A DNA stretch of 64,000 nucleotides from Streptomyces sp. NBC_00554 (GTDB lineage Bacteria; Actinomycetota; Actinomycetes; Streptomycetales; Streptomycetaceae), in the NCBI RefSeq assembly GCF_041431135.1, contig NZ_CP107799.1, forward strand, positions 3,720,001 to 3,784,000, given 5' to 3'. Position numbers and translations under genes: made by a program. Shown here in pieces: positions 57,453-64,000 of this stretch (positions are counted from its first letter, which is position 1; each line of letters opens with the position of its first letter). The notes below the pieces were generated by a model that worked only from the letters and a program-made list of their open reading frames with translations, made no database searches and was not told the origin of the DNA.

Positions 57453-57751
57453 TGTGTGGCGACCCCGTTGTCGAGGGGGTCGACGCCGGTGCCCGCCAGC
57501 GGGTTGGGCTTGAGCCCCGCGACCGGCCCTGTGACGTACCCGACCGTGCCGGTCAGCGCGCCCAGACCCGCCTGAGGGTCGATGTTGCCGATCGAGGTGG
57601 GCCGGGTGCGCACGACGTCCACAACGGGGTCCGCGTCCGCGACGGCCGGGGCGGCGACGGCCGCACCGGCAGCAACGACCACGCCGGCCGCGGTGGCGAT
57701 GCGCGCGGTCCTGCGCGCCATGGTGGTCAGCTGGTCTGCGTGTCGCGCCAT
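57341..57751 (-). CDS. Small secreted protein, host gene of the island insertion
   Basis: 136 aa. A signal peptide (RRTARIATAAGVVVAAGAAV...PAVADA) is followed by a mature part of about 95 residues rich in Gly, Pro, Leu and Val (GLGALTGTVGYVTGPVAGLKP...; SVGSIPVLGQAAGLLR). AGGA lies six bases before the ATG at 57751; a GTG one codon upstream is possible. Unknown function, of the kind found in spore or hyphal surface fractions. Its 3' end coincides with the island repeat, so its last 37 codons may come from the incoming element. Confidence 0.7.
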   Translation of the reverse strand: MARHADQLTTMARRTARIATAAGVVVAAGAAVAAPAVADADPVVDVVRTRPTSIGNIDPQAGLGALTGTVGYVTGPVAGLKPNPLAGTGVDPLDNGVATQLADFKPLSSQALTGPLAQAPSVGSIPVLGQAAGLLR

Positions 57752-57911
57752 CACATTTCCTATTCGGAGAGCAACTTGATTGACACGCAGAGTAGTTGAC
57801 TCGGGTCCTCTTCCGGGCGGTCCTGGCGGCTGATTCCCCTGTGCGGCCCAACAGGCATATCAGCGCCAGTCCCAGGAACAAACAAACACAGAAGATCAGT
57901 CGGCAGAGACC

Positions 57912-58874
57912 ATGCAGACCATTCGCGTGACCAAGCCCGGCGACGCCTCCGAACTCCACGTGGAGGAGGTTGAGCCGCCCCGCCCCGGCAGCGGCCAGGT
58001 CCTGGTCCGCAACACGGCCGCCGGCGTCAACTTCATCGACGTCTACTACCGCGACGGCACCTATCCCGCCGAATACCCCTTCACCCCGGGCCAGGAGGGC
58101 GCCGGAGTGGTCGAGGCCGTCGGCGAAGGCGTGACGGCGTTCACTCCGGGCGCCCGCGTCGCGTACGCCACCCAGCTGGGCGCGTACGCCGAGTACACCG
58201 TGGTGCCCGAGGACAAGCTGATCCCCGTCCCCGACGGCGTCGACCTGACCGACGCCGGCGCCGTCACCCTCCAGGGGATCGCCGCGTACTACCTGACCCA
58301 CCAGACGCACCCGGTCGCCAAGGGCGAGACCGTCGTGGTCCTGGCCGCGGCGGGCGGCCTCGGCCGACTCCTGGTCCAGCTCGCCGTGGCCCGCGGAGCG
58401 ACCGTCATCGCCGTCACCTCCACCCCGGAGAAGGAGCGGATCGCCCGCGAGGCAGGGGCCCAACACACCGTCGGCTACGACAGGTTCAACGAGTCCGTAC
58501 GCGAACTGACCGGCGGAAAGGGCGCCCAGGTCGTGTACGACTCGGTGGGCGCCGCGACCTACCTCGCCGGCCTGCGCAGCCTCGGCCGCCGGGGCACGCT
58601 CGCGCTGTGCGGCCTGTCCAGCGGCGCGGTGCCGCCCCTGAATGTCGAGCTGCTGCGCGACGGCGGGTCGCTGTTCCCGACCCGGCCGACCATGAAGGAC
58701 CACGTGTACGACGCCGAGACCCTGCGCGCGGCGGGCGGCGCCGTCTTCTCGTACGTGGCGGACGGCGTCCTCAAGCCCCTGGTCCACGCGTCCCTCCCGC
58801 TGGGCGAGGCCGCCAGGGCACACCGCCTCCTGGAGAGCCGCGCCACCACCGGCAAGCTGCTGCTGACGCCCTGA
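57912..58874 (+). CDS. Quinone oxidoreductase, zeta-crystallin type (MDR superfamily)
   Basis: 320 aa, NADPH-dependent reduction of quinones. The N-terminal GroES-like domain has AAGVNFIDVYYRDGTYP and PGQEGAGVVEAVG, characteristic of QOR, and lacks the zinc-binding residues of alcohol dehydrogenases. The cofactor fold has VVLAAAGGLGRLLVQLAVARGA and VYDSVGAATY. Length and C-terminus (HRLLESRATTGKLLLTP) are typical. It is divergent from the secreted protein gene. Confidence 0.92.
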   Translation: MQTIRVTKPGDASELHVEEVEPPRPGSGQVLVRNTAAGVNFIDVYYRDGTYPAEYPFTPGQEGAGVVEAVGEGVTAFTPGARVAYATQLGAYAEYTVVPEDKLIPVPDGVDLTDAGAVTLQGIAAYYLTHQTHPVAKGETVVVLAAAGGLGRLLVQLAVARGATVIAVTSTPEKERIAREAGAQHTVGYDRFNESVRELTGGKGAQVVYDSVGAATYLAGLRSLGRRGTLALCGLSSGAVPPLNVELLRDGGSLFPTRPTMKDHVYDAETLRAAGGAVFSYVADGVLKPLVHASLPLGEAARAHRLLESRATTGKLLLTP

Positions 58875-59006
58875 ACTCCGCGTCGGTTTTTTCCGTGACG
58901 GAGCCCTCGCCCCACTGACCGGAACAAGGGTCCCGCGGCAGGGATAATGTCCTGGACGTTGCCGGCAGGCGGCGAGGCCAGGTCGAGTCAGAGAAGGAAC
59001 TGAGAA

Positions 59007-59645
59007 TTGGGTTCCCATCCCCCGATACCCACCCGTGTGGTGCTGCTCTGCGGCCCCTCCGGCTCTGGGAAGTCCCTTCTCGCGGCCGACTCCGGCCTCC
59101 CCGTGCTCCGCCTCGACGACTTCTACAAGGAGGGCACGGACCCGACGCTGCCCCAGGTGGAGGGCAGCGCGGACATCGACTGGGACCACCCGCTGTCCTG
59201 GGACGCGGACACCGCGGTCACCGCGATCGAGGAGCTGTGCCGCACGGGTCGTACGACCATCCCCGTGTACGACATCGCGCTGAGCGCCCGTACGGGCACG
59301 GAGGCGCTACACATCGAGCGGACTCCGCTGTTCATCGCGGAGGGCATCTTCGCCGCCGAGATCGTCGGGCGCTGCCGGGAACTGGGTGTGCTGGCGGACG
59401 CGTTGTGCCTGTCGCGCGGCCCGGTGACGACGTTCCGCCGCCGCTTCCTGCGGGATCTCAAGGAGGGCCGCAAGTCGGTCCCCTTCCTGCTGCGCCGCGG
59501 CTGGCGCCTGATGCGCGCCGAGCGCTCCATCGTGGCCCGCCAGACCGCCCTCGGCGCGCACCCCTGCGACAAGGACGAGGCCCTCGGCCGCCTGACCGCG
59601 GCGGCGGCCGGCCGCTGCTCGACCCCGCGCCCGGCAACGGCGTAG
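59007..59645 (+). CDS. Uridine kinase-like P-loop protein
   Basis: 212 aa. Walker A LLCGPSGSGKSLLA is followed by LRLDDFYKEGTDPTLP, IDWDHPLSWD and VPVYDIA-like segments (TIPVYDIALSARTG) that match the uridine kinase/phosphoribulokinase fold, then FIAEGIFAAEIV. It probably phosphorylates a nucleoside or small hydroxyl substrate. The start is a rare TTG with AAGGAA eight bases upstream; no better in-frame start is seen before Walker A. Confidence 0.85.
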   Translation: MGSHPPIPTRVVLLCGPSGSGKSLLAADSGLPVLRLDDFYKEGTDPTLPQVEGSADIDWDHPLSWDADTAVTAIEELCRTGRTTIPVYDIALSARTGTEALHIERTPLFIAEGIFAAEIVGRCRELGVLADALCLSRGPVTTFRRRFLRDLKEGRKSVPFLLRRGWRLMRAERSIVARQTALGAHPCDKDEALGRLTAAAAGRCSTPRPATA

Positions 59646-59674
59646 CGCCCCGGACGTACGCACACAACGAAAAG

Positions 59675-59712
59675 AGGCCCAGGCGGACCCCCCAGTCCGC
59701 CTGGACCTTTCT
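59675..59712. terminator. Bidirectional terminator between the uridine kinase-like gene and sigQ
   Basis: AGGCCCAGGCGGAC and GTCCGCCTGGACCTTT form a long stem with AAAA on the left and TTT on the right, suitable for both converging genes. Confidence 0.85.
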
Positions 59713-59829
59713 CGTTTCCCCCGTGCTCCCACGTGGTCCCCCGACCCCGTGGTGGGTCCCCCGACCCGTTGGTTCCCCCCGGAACCGCTCCCCCGTGTTA
59801 CCTGTTTCCCTTTACTTCCCCCCAGACCT

Positions 59830-60570
59830 TCAGGCGACAAGCTCCCCGAAGGACTCCTCCTCGTCACGTCCGAAGCTGAGGACCTCGTCCTCACGCATCC
59901 GGCGGAGCGACCGCCAGATGCTCGACTTCACCGTGCCGACACTGATGTCGAGGATCTCCGCGATCTCCGGGTCCGTGCGGCCCTCGTAGTAACGAAGGAC
60001 CAGCATGGTGCGCTGGAGTTCGGGCAGCCGGGCGAGCGCCTGCCACAGCACGGCGCGCAGCTCGGTGCCGCGCATCGCGTCCGTGTCACCGGCGGTCTCC
60101 GGCAGTTCCTCGGTCGGGTACTCGTTCAGCTTGCGGCGGCGCCACGCGCTGATGTGCAGATTGGTCATGGTGCGGCGGAGGTAGCCCCCGACCGCGGCCT
60201 TGTCGCTGATCCGGTCCCAGGCCTTGTACGTCGAGAACAGCGCGCTCTGCAGCAGGTCCTCGGCCTCGAAGCGGTCACCGGTCAGGTGGTAGGCGGTTGC
60301 GTACAGGGAGGCCCGGCGCTCCTGGACGTAGGCGGTGAACTCCGCCTCCGACACCGAGCGCCGTTCCCCCGTGCCCTCCCCGTACGCGGCTCCCCCGTGA
60401 GCCTGTCCCCCCGCGTCAACCACCGTCATGTACCCGGTGTGCTGACGCCCGGTGCCGCGAGCGCACCCCCGCCCGCTCACGGCACCGGACTTCTCCGTGT
60501 TCCGGGAGACTGTGACGTCGTGCAGACGCGTGACTACTGCGCTAGTGCTGGTGCTGTGCAGCGTGTTCAT
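59830..60570 (-). CDS. sigQ: RNA polymerase sigma factor SigQ (SigE family, ECF type)
   Basis: 246 aa from the ATG of MNTLHSTST. Region 2 is ASLYATAYHLTGDRFEAEDLLQSALFSTYKAWDRI with GYLRRTMTNLHISAWRRRK. Region 4 is LWQALARLPELQRTMLVLRYYEGRTDPEIAEILDISVGTVKSSIWRSLRRMRE. The first 75 residues are a variable extension. It is divergent from afsQ1, as in S. coelicolor, where SigQ opposes AfsQ1 effects on antibiotic production. Two AfsQ1 boxes lie in the shared upstream region. Confidence 0.9.
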   Translation of the reverse strand: MNTLHSTSTSAVVTRLHDVTVSRNTEKSGAVSGRGCARGTGRQHTGYMTVVDAGGQAHGGAAYGEGTGERRSVSEAEFTAYVQERRASLYATAYHLTGDRFEAEDLLQSALFSTYKAWDRISDKAAVGGYLRRTMTNLHISAWRRRKLNEYPTEELPETAGDTDAMRGTELRAVLWQALARLPELQRTMLVLRYYEGRTDPEIAEILDISVGTVKSSIWRSLRRMREDEVLSFGRDEEESFGELVA

Positions 60571-60677
60571 CTCGCGCCCCCCGTCGTGGAATCCCGGTTC
60601 TTCGGTTCGTTCCGCCGTGCTGTCTTGCTTGTGTCGAAAAGCTTGCCCGGGCCACTTCATGACGGTGTCCGCCGACT

Positions 60678-60693
60678 GTCACAGACCTGTCAC
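60678..60693. promoter_or_regulatory. AfsQ1 binding box 1
   Basis: GTCAC-AGACCT-GTCAC fits the reported AfsQ1 consensus GTnAC-n6-GTnAC exactly. It lies in the sigQ-afsQ1 intergenic region, the known location of AfsQ1 control in S. coelicolor. Confidence 0.85.
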
Positions 60694-60712
60694 AGGGCCC
60701 GCCCGCAGGCAC

Positions 60713-60728
60713 GTCACGGCAGGGTCAC
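60713..60728. promoter_or_regulatory. AfsQ1 binding box 2
   Basis: GTCAC-GGCAGG-GTCAC is a second exact match to GTnAC-n6-GTnAC, centred 35 bases from box 1. The spacing places both sites on roughly one face of the helix. Confidence 0.8.
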
Positions 60729-60867
60729 AGCGCGATCACAGAGAAGAGCGGTACGACTACTCGGATGACCACTTGGGGGCTCGCGCGGGACCTCCGCGTG
60801 TGCCGGAGATGAGTGGGAGCGCTCCAACGGTCGATACACCACCGTTCGATGGGCCAGAATGACGTCC

Positions 60868-61545
60868 GTGCCTTCCCTGTTGCTGATCGAAGACGACGAC
60901 GCCATTCGTACGGCCCTGGAGCTGTCGCTGACGCGCCAGGGGCACCGTGTGGCCACAGCTGCCACCGGCGAGGACGGTCTGAAGCTGCTGCGTGAGCAGC
61001 GGCCCGACCTGATCGTGCTGGACGTCATGCTGCCCGGCATCGACGGATTCGAGGTGTGCCGGCGCATCCGGCGCACCGACCAGCTGCCGATCATCCTGCT
61101 GACCGCGCGCAGCGACGACATCGACGTGGTGGTGGGCCTGGAGTCCGGCGCCGACGACTATGTGGTCAAACCCGTGCAGGGGCGGGTGCTCGACGCCCGG
61201 ATCCGGGCCGTGCTGCGGCGTGGTGAGCGCGAGGCGAACGACTCGGCGTCGTTCGGCTCCCTCGTCATCGACCGCGCCGCCATGACGGTCACCAAGAACG
61301 GCGAGGACCTGCAACTGACGCCCACCGAGCTGCGCTTGCTCCTGGAGCTGAGCCGCAGGCCCGGACAGGCGCTGTCCCGCCAGCAGTTGCTGCGCCTGGT
61401 CTGGGAGCACGACTACCTCGGCGACTCGCGTCTGGTGGACGCCTGTGTGCAGCGGCTGCGCGCGAAGGTGGAGGACGTACCCTCCTCCCCCACTCTCATC
61501 CGCACGGTGCGCGGAGTCGGCTACCGGCTGGACAATCCTCAGTGA
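60868..61545 (+). CDS. afsQ1: Response regulator AfsQ1 (OmpR family)
   Basis: 225 aa. Receiver domain with acidic pocket LLLIEDDDAIRTA, phospho-acceptor Asp52 in LIVLDVMLPGIDGFE, and switch residues ILLTARS and DYVVKPVQ. The OmpR-type winged helix (LQLTPTELRLLLEL to RTVRGVGYRLD) is complete. The GTG at 60868 gives the length and Asp52 numbering I recall for S. coelicolor AfsQ1; the ATG three codons upstream is possible. With AfsQ2 it adjusts antibiotic production and nitrogen/carbon metabolism, notably on glutamate. afsQ2 overlaps its stop (GTGA). Confidence 0.95.
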   Translation: MPSLLLIEDDDAIRTALELSLTRQGHRVATAATGEDGLKLLREQRPDLIVLDVMLPGIDGFEVCRRIRRTDQLPIILLTARSDDIDVVVGLESGADDYVVKPVQGRVLDARIRAVLRRGEREANDSASFGSLVIDRAAMTVTKNGEDLQLTPTELRLLLELSRRPGQALSRQQLLRLVWEHDYLGDSRLVDACVQRLRAKVEDVPSSPTLIRTVRGVGYRLDNPQ

Positions 61546-63140
61546 CCAAACCGCAGGACAAGCTCCGCGGCTGGGCGGCGGCGCGCAAGGCGATACTGTC
61601 CGGCCTGCGCTTCACCAGTCTGCGGCTGCGCCTGGTGGTGGTGTTCGGGCTCGTCGCGCTCACGGCCGCCGTGTCGGCGTCGGGCATCGCGTACTGGCTC
61701 AACCGCGAGGCCGTCCTGACGCGTACGCAGGACGCGGTGCTGCGTGACTTCCAGCAGGAGATGAACAACCGCGCGAGCATGCTGCCGGTGCACCCCGCTC
61801 AGGACGAACTCCAGCGCACAGCGGGGCAGATGTCGGCGAGCAGCCAGCGCTTCAGCGTGCTCCTGGTCGCCGAGGCCGCGGACGGCAAGCAGATCACCGG
61901 TAACTCCGCCCTGGACACCTTCACGCTGGAGGACGTACCCAAGTCCCTCCAGACGGCGGTGAACAAGAAGCAGCCGCTCTCCTCGAACAACAAGTCCGCG
62001 TACCACCTGTACTGGCAGCGGGTCACCGACGACGACAAGCCGTACCTCGTGGGCGGCGCGAAGGTCATCGGCGGCAGCACGACCGGCTACATGCTCAAGT
62101 CCCTCGAACCCGAGGCGAAGGATCTCAACTCCCTTGCCTGGTCCCTGGGTATCGCGACCGGTCTGGCCCTGATCGGCTCCGCGCTGCTGGCCCAGGCCGC
62201 CGCGACCACGGTCCTCAAGCCGGTGCACCGCCTCGGTATCGCCGCCCGCCGCCTCGGCGAGGGCAAACTCGACACCCGCCTGCGGGTGTCCGGCACGGAC
62301 GAACTCGCCGACCTCTCCCGTACGTTCAACCACACGGCCGAGGCACTCGAGAAACGCGTCGCCGACATGAGCTCCCGTGACGAGGCCTCCCGCCGCTTCG
62401 TGGCGGACATGTCCCACGAGCTCCGTACGCCCCTCACCGCGATCACCGCCGTCACGGAGATCCTGGAAGAGGAACTGGACGCGGAGACCGGCAGCGTCGA
62501 CCCGATGATCGAACCGGCCGTACGGCTCGTCGTCAGCGAGACCCGCCGGCTGAACGACCTCGTCGAGAACCTCATGGAGGTCACCCGCTTCGACGCGGGT
62601 ACCGCCCGGCTCGTCCTGGACGACGTGGACATCGCCGACCAGATCACCGCGTGCATCGACGCGCGCGCCTGGCTGGACGCGGTGGACCTGGACGCCGAGC
62701 GGGGTGTCATGGTGCGCCTGGACCCGCGCCGCCTGGACGTGATCCTGGCGAACCTGATCGGCAACGCGCTCAAGCACGGCGGCTCGCCGGTACGCGTCTC
62801 GGTGCGCAAGGAGGCCGACGCGCTGCTGATCGAGGTCCAGGACCACGGTCCGGGCATCCCCGAGGACGTGCTGCCGCACGTCTTCGACCGCTTCTACAAG
62901 GCGAGCGCCTCCCGCCCCCGCTCCGAGGGCAGCGGCCTGGGCCTGTCCATCGCCCTGGAGAACGCGCACATCCACGGCGGCGAGATCACCGCGGCGAACG
63001 CGCCCAAGGGCGGCGCCGTCTTCACGCTCCGCCTCCCGCAGGACGCGCCGGTGCTGCTCGCCGACGACCCGCGCGACCGGAACGGCGACGACGGCGACGA
63101 GCACGAGAACGGGAACGGCACGGAGGCGACCGCCGGATGA
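61542..63140 (+). CDS. afsQ2: Sensor histidine kinase AfsQ2
   Basis: 532 aa. Membrane helix 1 at about 27-45 and helix 2 at about 197-217 flank an extracytoplasmic sensor of about 150 residues. A HAMP linker (RLGIAARRLGEGKLDTRL) follows. Phospho-acceptor His is in FVADMSHELRTPLTA (about 291). The N box NLIGNALKHGG, G1 DHGPGIP, F FDRFYKA and G2 GSGLGLSIA are intact. The C-terminus is Asp/Asn/Gly-rich. GTG start overlaps the afsQ1 stop; the lipoprotein gene overlaps its own stop, making a three-gene operon. Confidence 0.95.
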   Translation: MTKPQDKLRGWAAARKAILSGLRFTSLRLRLVVVFGLVALTAAVSASGIAYWLNREAVLTRTQDAVLRDFQQEMNNRASMLPVHPAQDELQRTAGQMSASSQRFSVLLVAEAADGKQITGNSALDTFTLEDVPKSLQTAVNKKQPLSSNNKSAYHLYWQRVTDDDKPYLVGGAKVIGGSTTGYMLKSLEPEAKDLNSLAWSLGIATGLALIGSALLAQAAATTVLKPVHRLGIAARRLGEGKLDTRLRVSGTDELADLSRTFNHTAEALEKRVADMSSRDEASRRFVADMSHELRTPLTAITAVTEILEEELDAETGSVDPMIEPAVRLVVSETRRLNDLVENLMEVTRFDAGTARLVLDDVDIADQITACIDARAWLDAVDLDAERGVMVRLDPRRLDVILANLIGNALKHGGSPVRVSVRKEADALLIEVQDHGPGIPEDVLPHVFDRFYKASASRPRSEGSGLGLSIALENAHIHGGEITAANAPKGGAVFTLRLPQDAPVLLADDPRDRNGDDGDEHENGNGTEATAG

Positions 63141-63754
63141 CGACCGTAAGACGCCGCTCCGTCCGCTCCTGGGCGGCCGTCGGCCTGCTGGCCGCGCTGC
63201 TCGCGGGCTGCGGCATCCGCTCCACCCAGGTGCCCACGGACTTCGGCCCCGCGCCCTCCCTGGTCCCCTGTGCCCTGTCCGGGGACATCTCCACGCAGAC
63301 CTCCGGGGGTGTCCCGGTCCAGGTCTTCCTGCTCTGCTCCGCGCAGCTCGTCACGGTCGACAGGGCCGTCACCATCCCGGCCGGCACGGAGGAGGCCGCG
63401 CGGCGCGTCCTGGTGGCCCAGGGGCTGCTCGACGAGCTCGCCGAGACGCCGTCCACGGCCGAGCGGCAGGCCGGTTACGCCACGGACGTACGCGGCGGCA
63501 TGACGGTGAGCGGTCCGCACGCCAAGGACCCCGAGGACGCCCTCCGGCTGAGCACCCCGCCGAGCGACCTCACCCGCTTCGCCCTCGCCCAGATCGTCTG
63601 CACCTTCGCCGACTCCGCCGCCGCCCAGGACGACGGCTCGGTCATCCTCGGCGGCCCCGCCGCCGGCCCCCTCAACCGCTACGAGTGCACACCCGAGGTC
63701 CGCTCCAGCCCGGGCACGGAGTCCCTGGCTTCGACAGCCGTCGAGGGCACCTGA
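63137..63754 (+). CDS. Lipoprotein co-transcribed with afsQ1-afsQ2
   Basis: 205 aa. Signal peptide with lipobox LLAGC at about residues 21-25 (VGLLAALLAGCGIRSTQVP). The mature part contains four further Cys residues and a fold with VPVQVFLLCSAQLVTVDRAV and RFALAQIVCTFADSA, resembling GerM-type lipoproteins. ATGA overlap with afsQ2 suggests it takes part in signal perception by AfsQ2 or in its tuning; this is inferred from gene order, which is also seen in S. coelicolor. Confidence 0.85.
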   Translation: MTTVRRRSVRSWAAVGLLAALLAGCGIRSTQVPTDFGPAPSLVPCALSGDISTQTSGGVPVQVFLLCSAQLVTVDRAVTIPAGTEEAARRVLVAQGLLDELAETPSTAERQAGYATDVRGGMTVSGPHAKDPEDALRLSTPPSDLTRFALAQIVCTFADSAAAQDDGSVILGGPAAGPLNRYECTPEVRSSPGTESLASTAVEGT

Positions 63755-63758
63755 GGAT

Positions 63759-63948
63759 TAGGGCCTGTCCGGCGGATCAGGCCGGAGACGCGGGGCGTGG
63801 CACGCCAATCTGCGGCGTTGTCGTCGGTTGCCGACGCTCCGCGTCGTCGCCCTCCTCCGCCTTGCAGCTCGACGCACCACGCCCCGCTCACCTGCGTCAA
63901 ATGAGGCACCGCCGATTTCCTCCGACCTGACCCGCCGGACAGGCCCTA
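63759..63948. mobile_element. MITE-like element with 23-bp terminal inverted repeats
   Basis: TAGGGCCTGTCCGGCGGATC... at the left and its complement (...CCGGACAGGCCCTA, one mismatch in 23) at the right bound 190 bp with no transposase. TA at both termini suggests a TA target. The GGCCTGTCCGGCGGATC terminus is, as I recall, shared by IS5-like elements and non-autonomous copies scattered in Streptomyces genomes. It lies four bases after the lipoprotein stop codon. Confidence 0.8.
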
Positions 63949-64000
63949 GCCCGCTCCACTCGTACAGCTGTACGCGTGGAGCGTGTCGTGTGGCGCATGC

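Noticed and set aside
57171..59189. A 672-codon minus-strand frame over the secreted-protein and quinone reductase region
   Set aside because: It runs antisense to the quinone oxidoreductase and out of frame with the secreted-protein gene; no motif.
1..64000. CRISPR arrays, tRNA or rRNA genes
   Set aside because: No regularly spaced repeats of CRISPR type and no tRNA-like cloverleaf or rRNA sequence was noticed on reading; a covariance-model search was not possible.

Overview
This window is chromosomal DNA from a Streptomyces or a very close relative. The evidence is very high GC with strong third-position GC bias, frequent GTG starts and leaderless promoters, an AfsQ1/AfsQ2/SigQ locus, an acyl-CoA carboxylase beta/epsilon pair next to a stand-alone biotin ligase, and a regulator/DUF397 pair. 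The conserved backbone order (cya, birA, pccB, pccE, mmpB-like, maf, accA, deoR-type, NAD(P)H-quinone reductase, purine nucleoside phosphorylase, phosphohexomutase ... deoC, two ald genes ... afsQ1/Q2) resembles the S. coelicolor SCO4905-SCO4930 neighbourhood as I remember it. No database was searched.

Layout. 1-9.9 kb: acyl-CoA carboxylase region. birA supplies the biotin ligase, accA the biotin carboxylase/biotin carrier chain, pccB the carboxyltransferase and pccE the epsilon subunit. Adenylate cyclase, an SGNH hydrolase, a 42-aa membrane protein and Maf lie among them. 10-16 kb and 33.5-36.8 kb: two halves of a deoxyribonucleoside catabolic set (DeoR-type regulator, phosphorylase, sugar-phosphate mutase; DeoC and two aldehyde dehydrogenase homologues). 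They are tied together by an identical 12-bp palindrome in the deoD-like and deoC promoters. 17.6-30.3 kb: a lytic transglycosylase, then an eight-gene minus-strand Pst-type ABC transporter operon. That operon has three substrate-binding proteins (two with C-terminal membrane anchors), an LAxTG wall-anchored protein and a sortase-fold protein that lacks the catalytic His and Cys.

36.9-57.5 kb: a genomic island of about 20.2 kb bounded by a 162-bp direct repeat (159 of 162 identical). The repeat duplicates the 3' end and terminator of a small secreted-protein gene. The island carries a multigene anti-phage system: a HerA-like ATPase with a nuclease-like motif, a 564-aa partner, a NERD/pseudokinase/kinase/P-loop megaprotein, type I-like S and M subunits without HsdR, and an AIPR protein. 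The kinase, 564-aa protein, ATPase, S and M genes resemble the methylation-associated defence system (MADS, mad genes). The AIPR gene and a resident regulator/DUF397 pair make it a variant. A Phd/RelE-type toxin-antitoxin pair sits at the right edge.

57.9-64 kb: backbone resumes with a quinone oxidoreductase, a uridine-kinase-like protein, sigQ, afsQ1, afsQ2 and a lipoprotein gene. Two perfect AfsQ1 boxes lie between sigQ and afsQ1. The window ends in a MITE-like element with 23-bp terminal inverted repeats.
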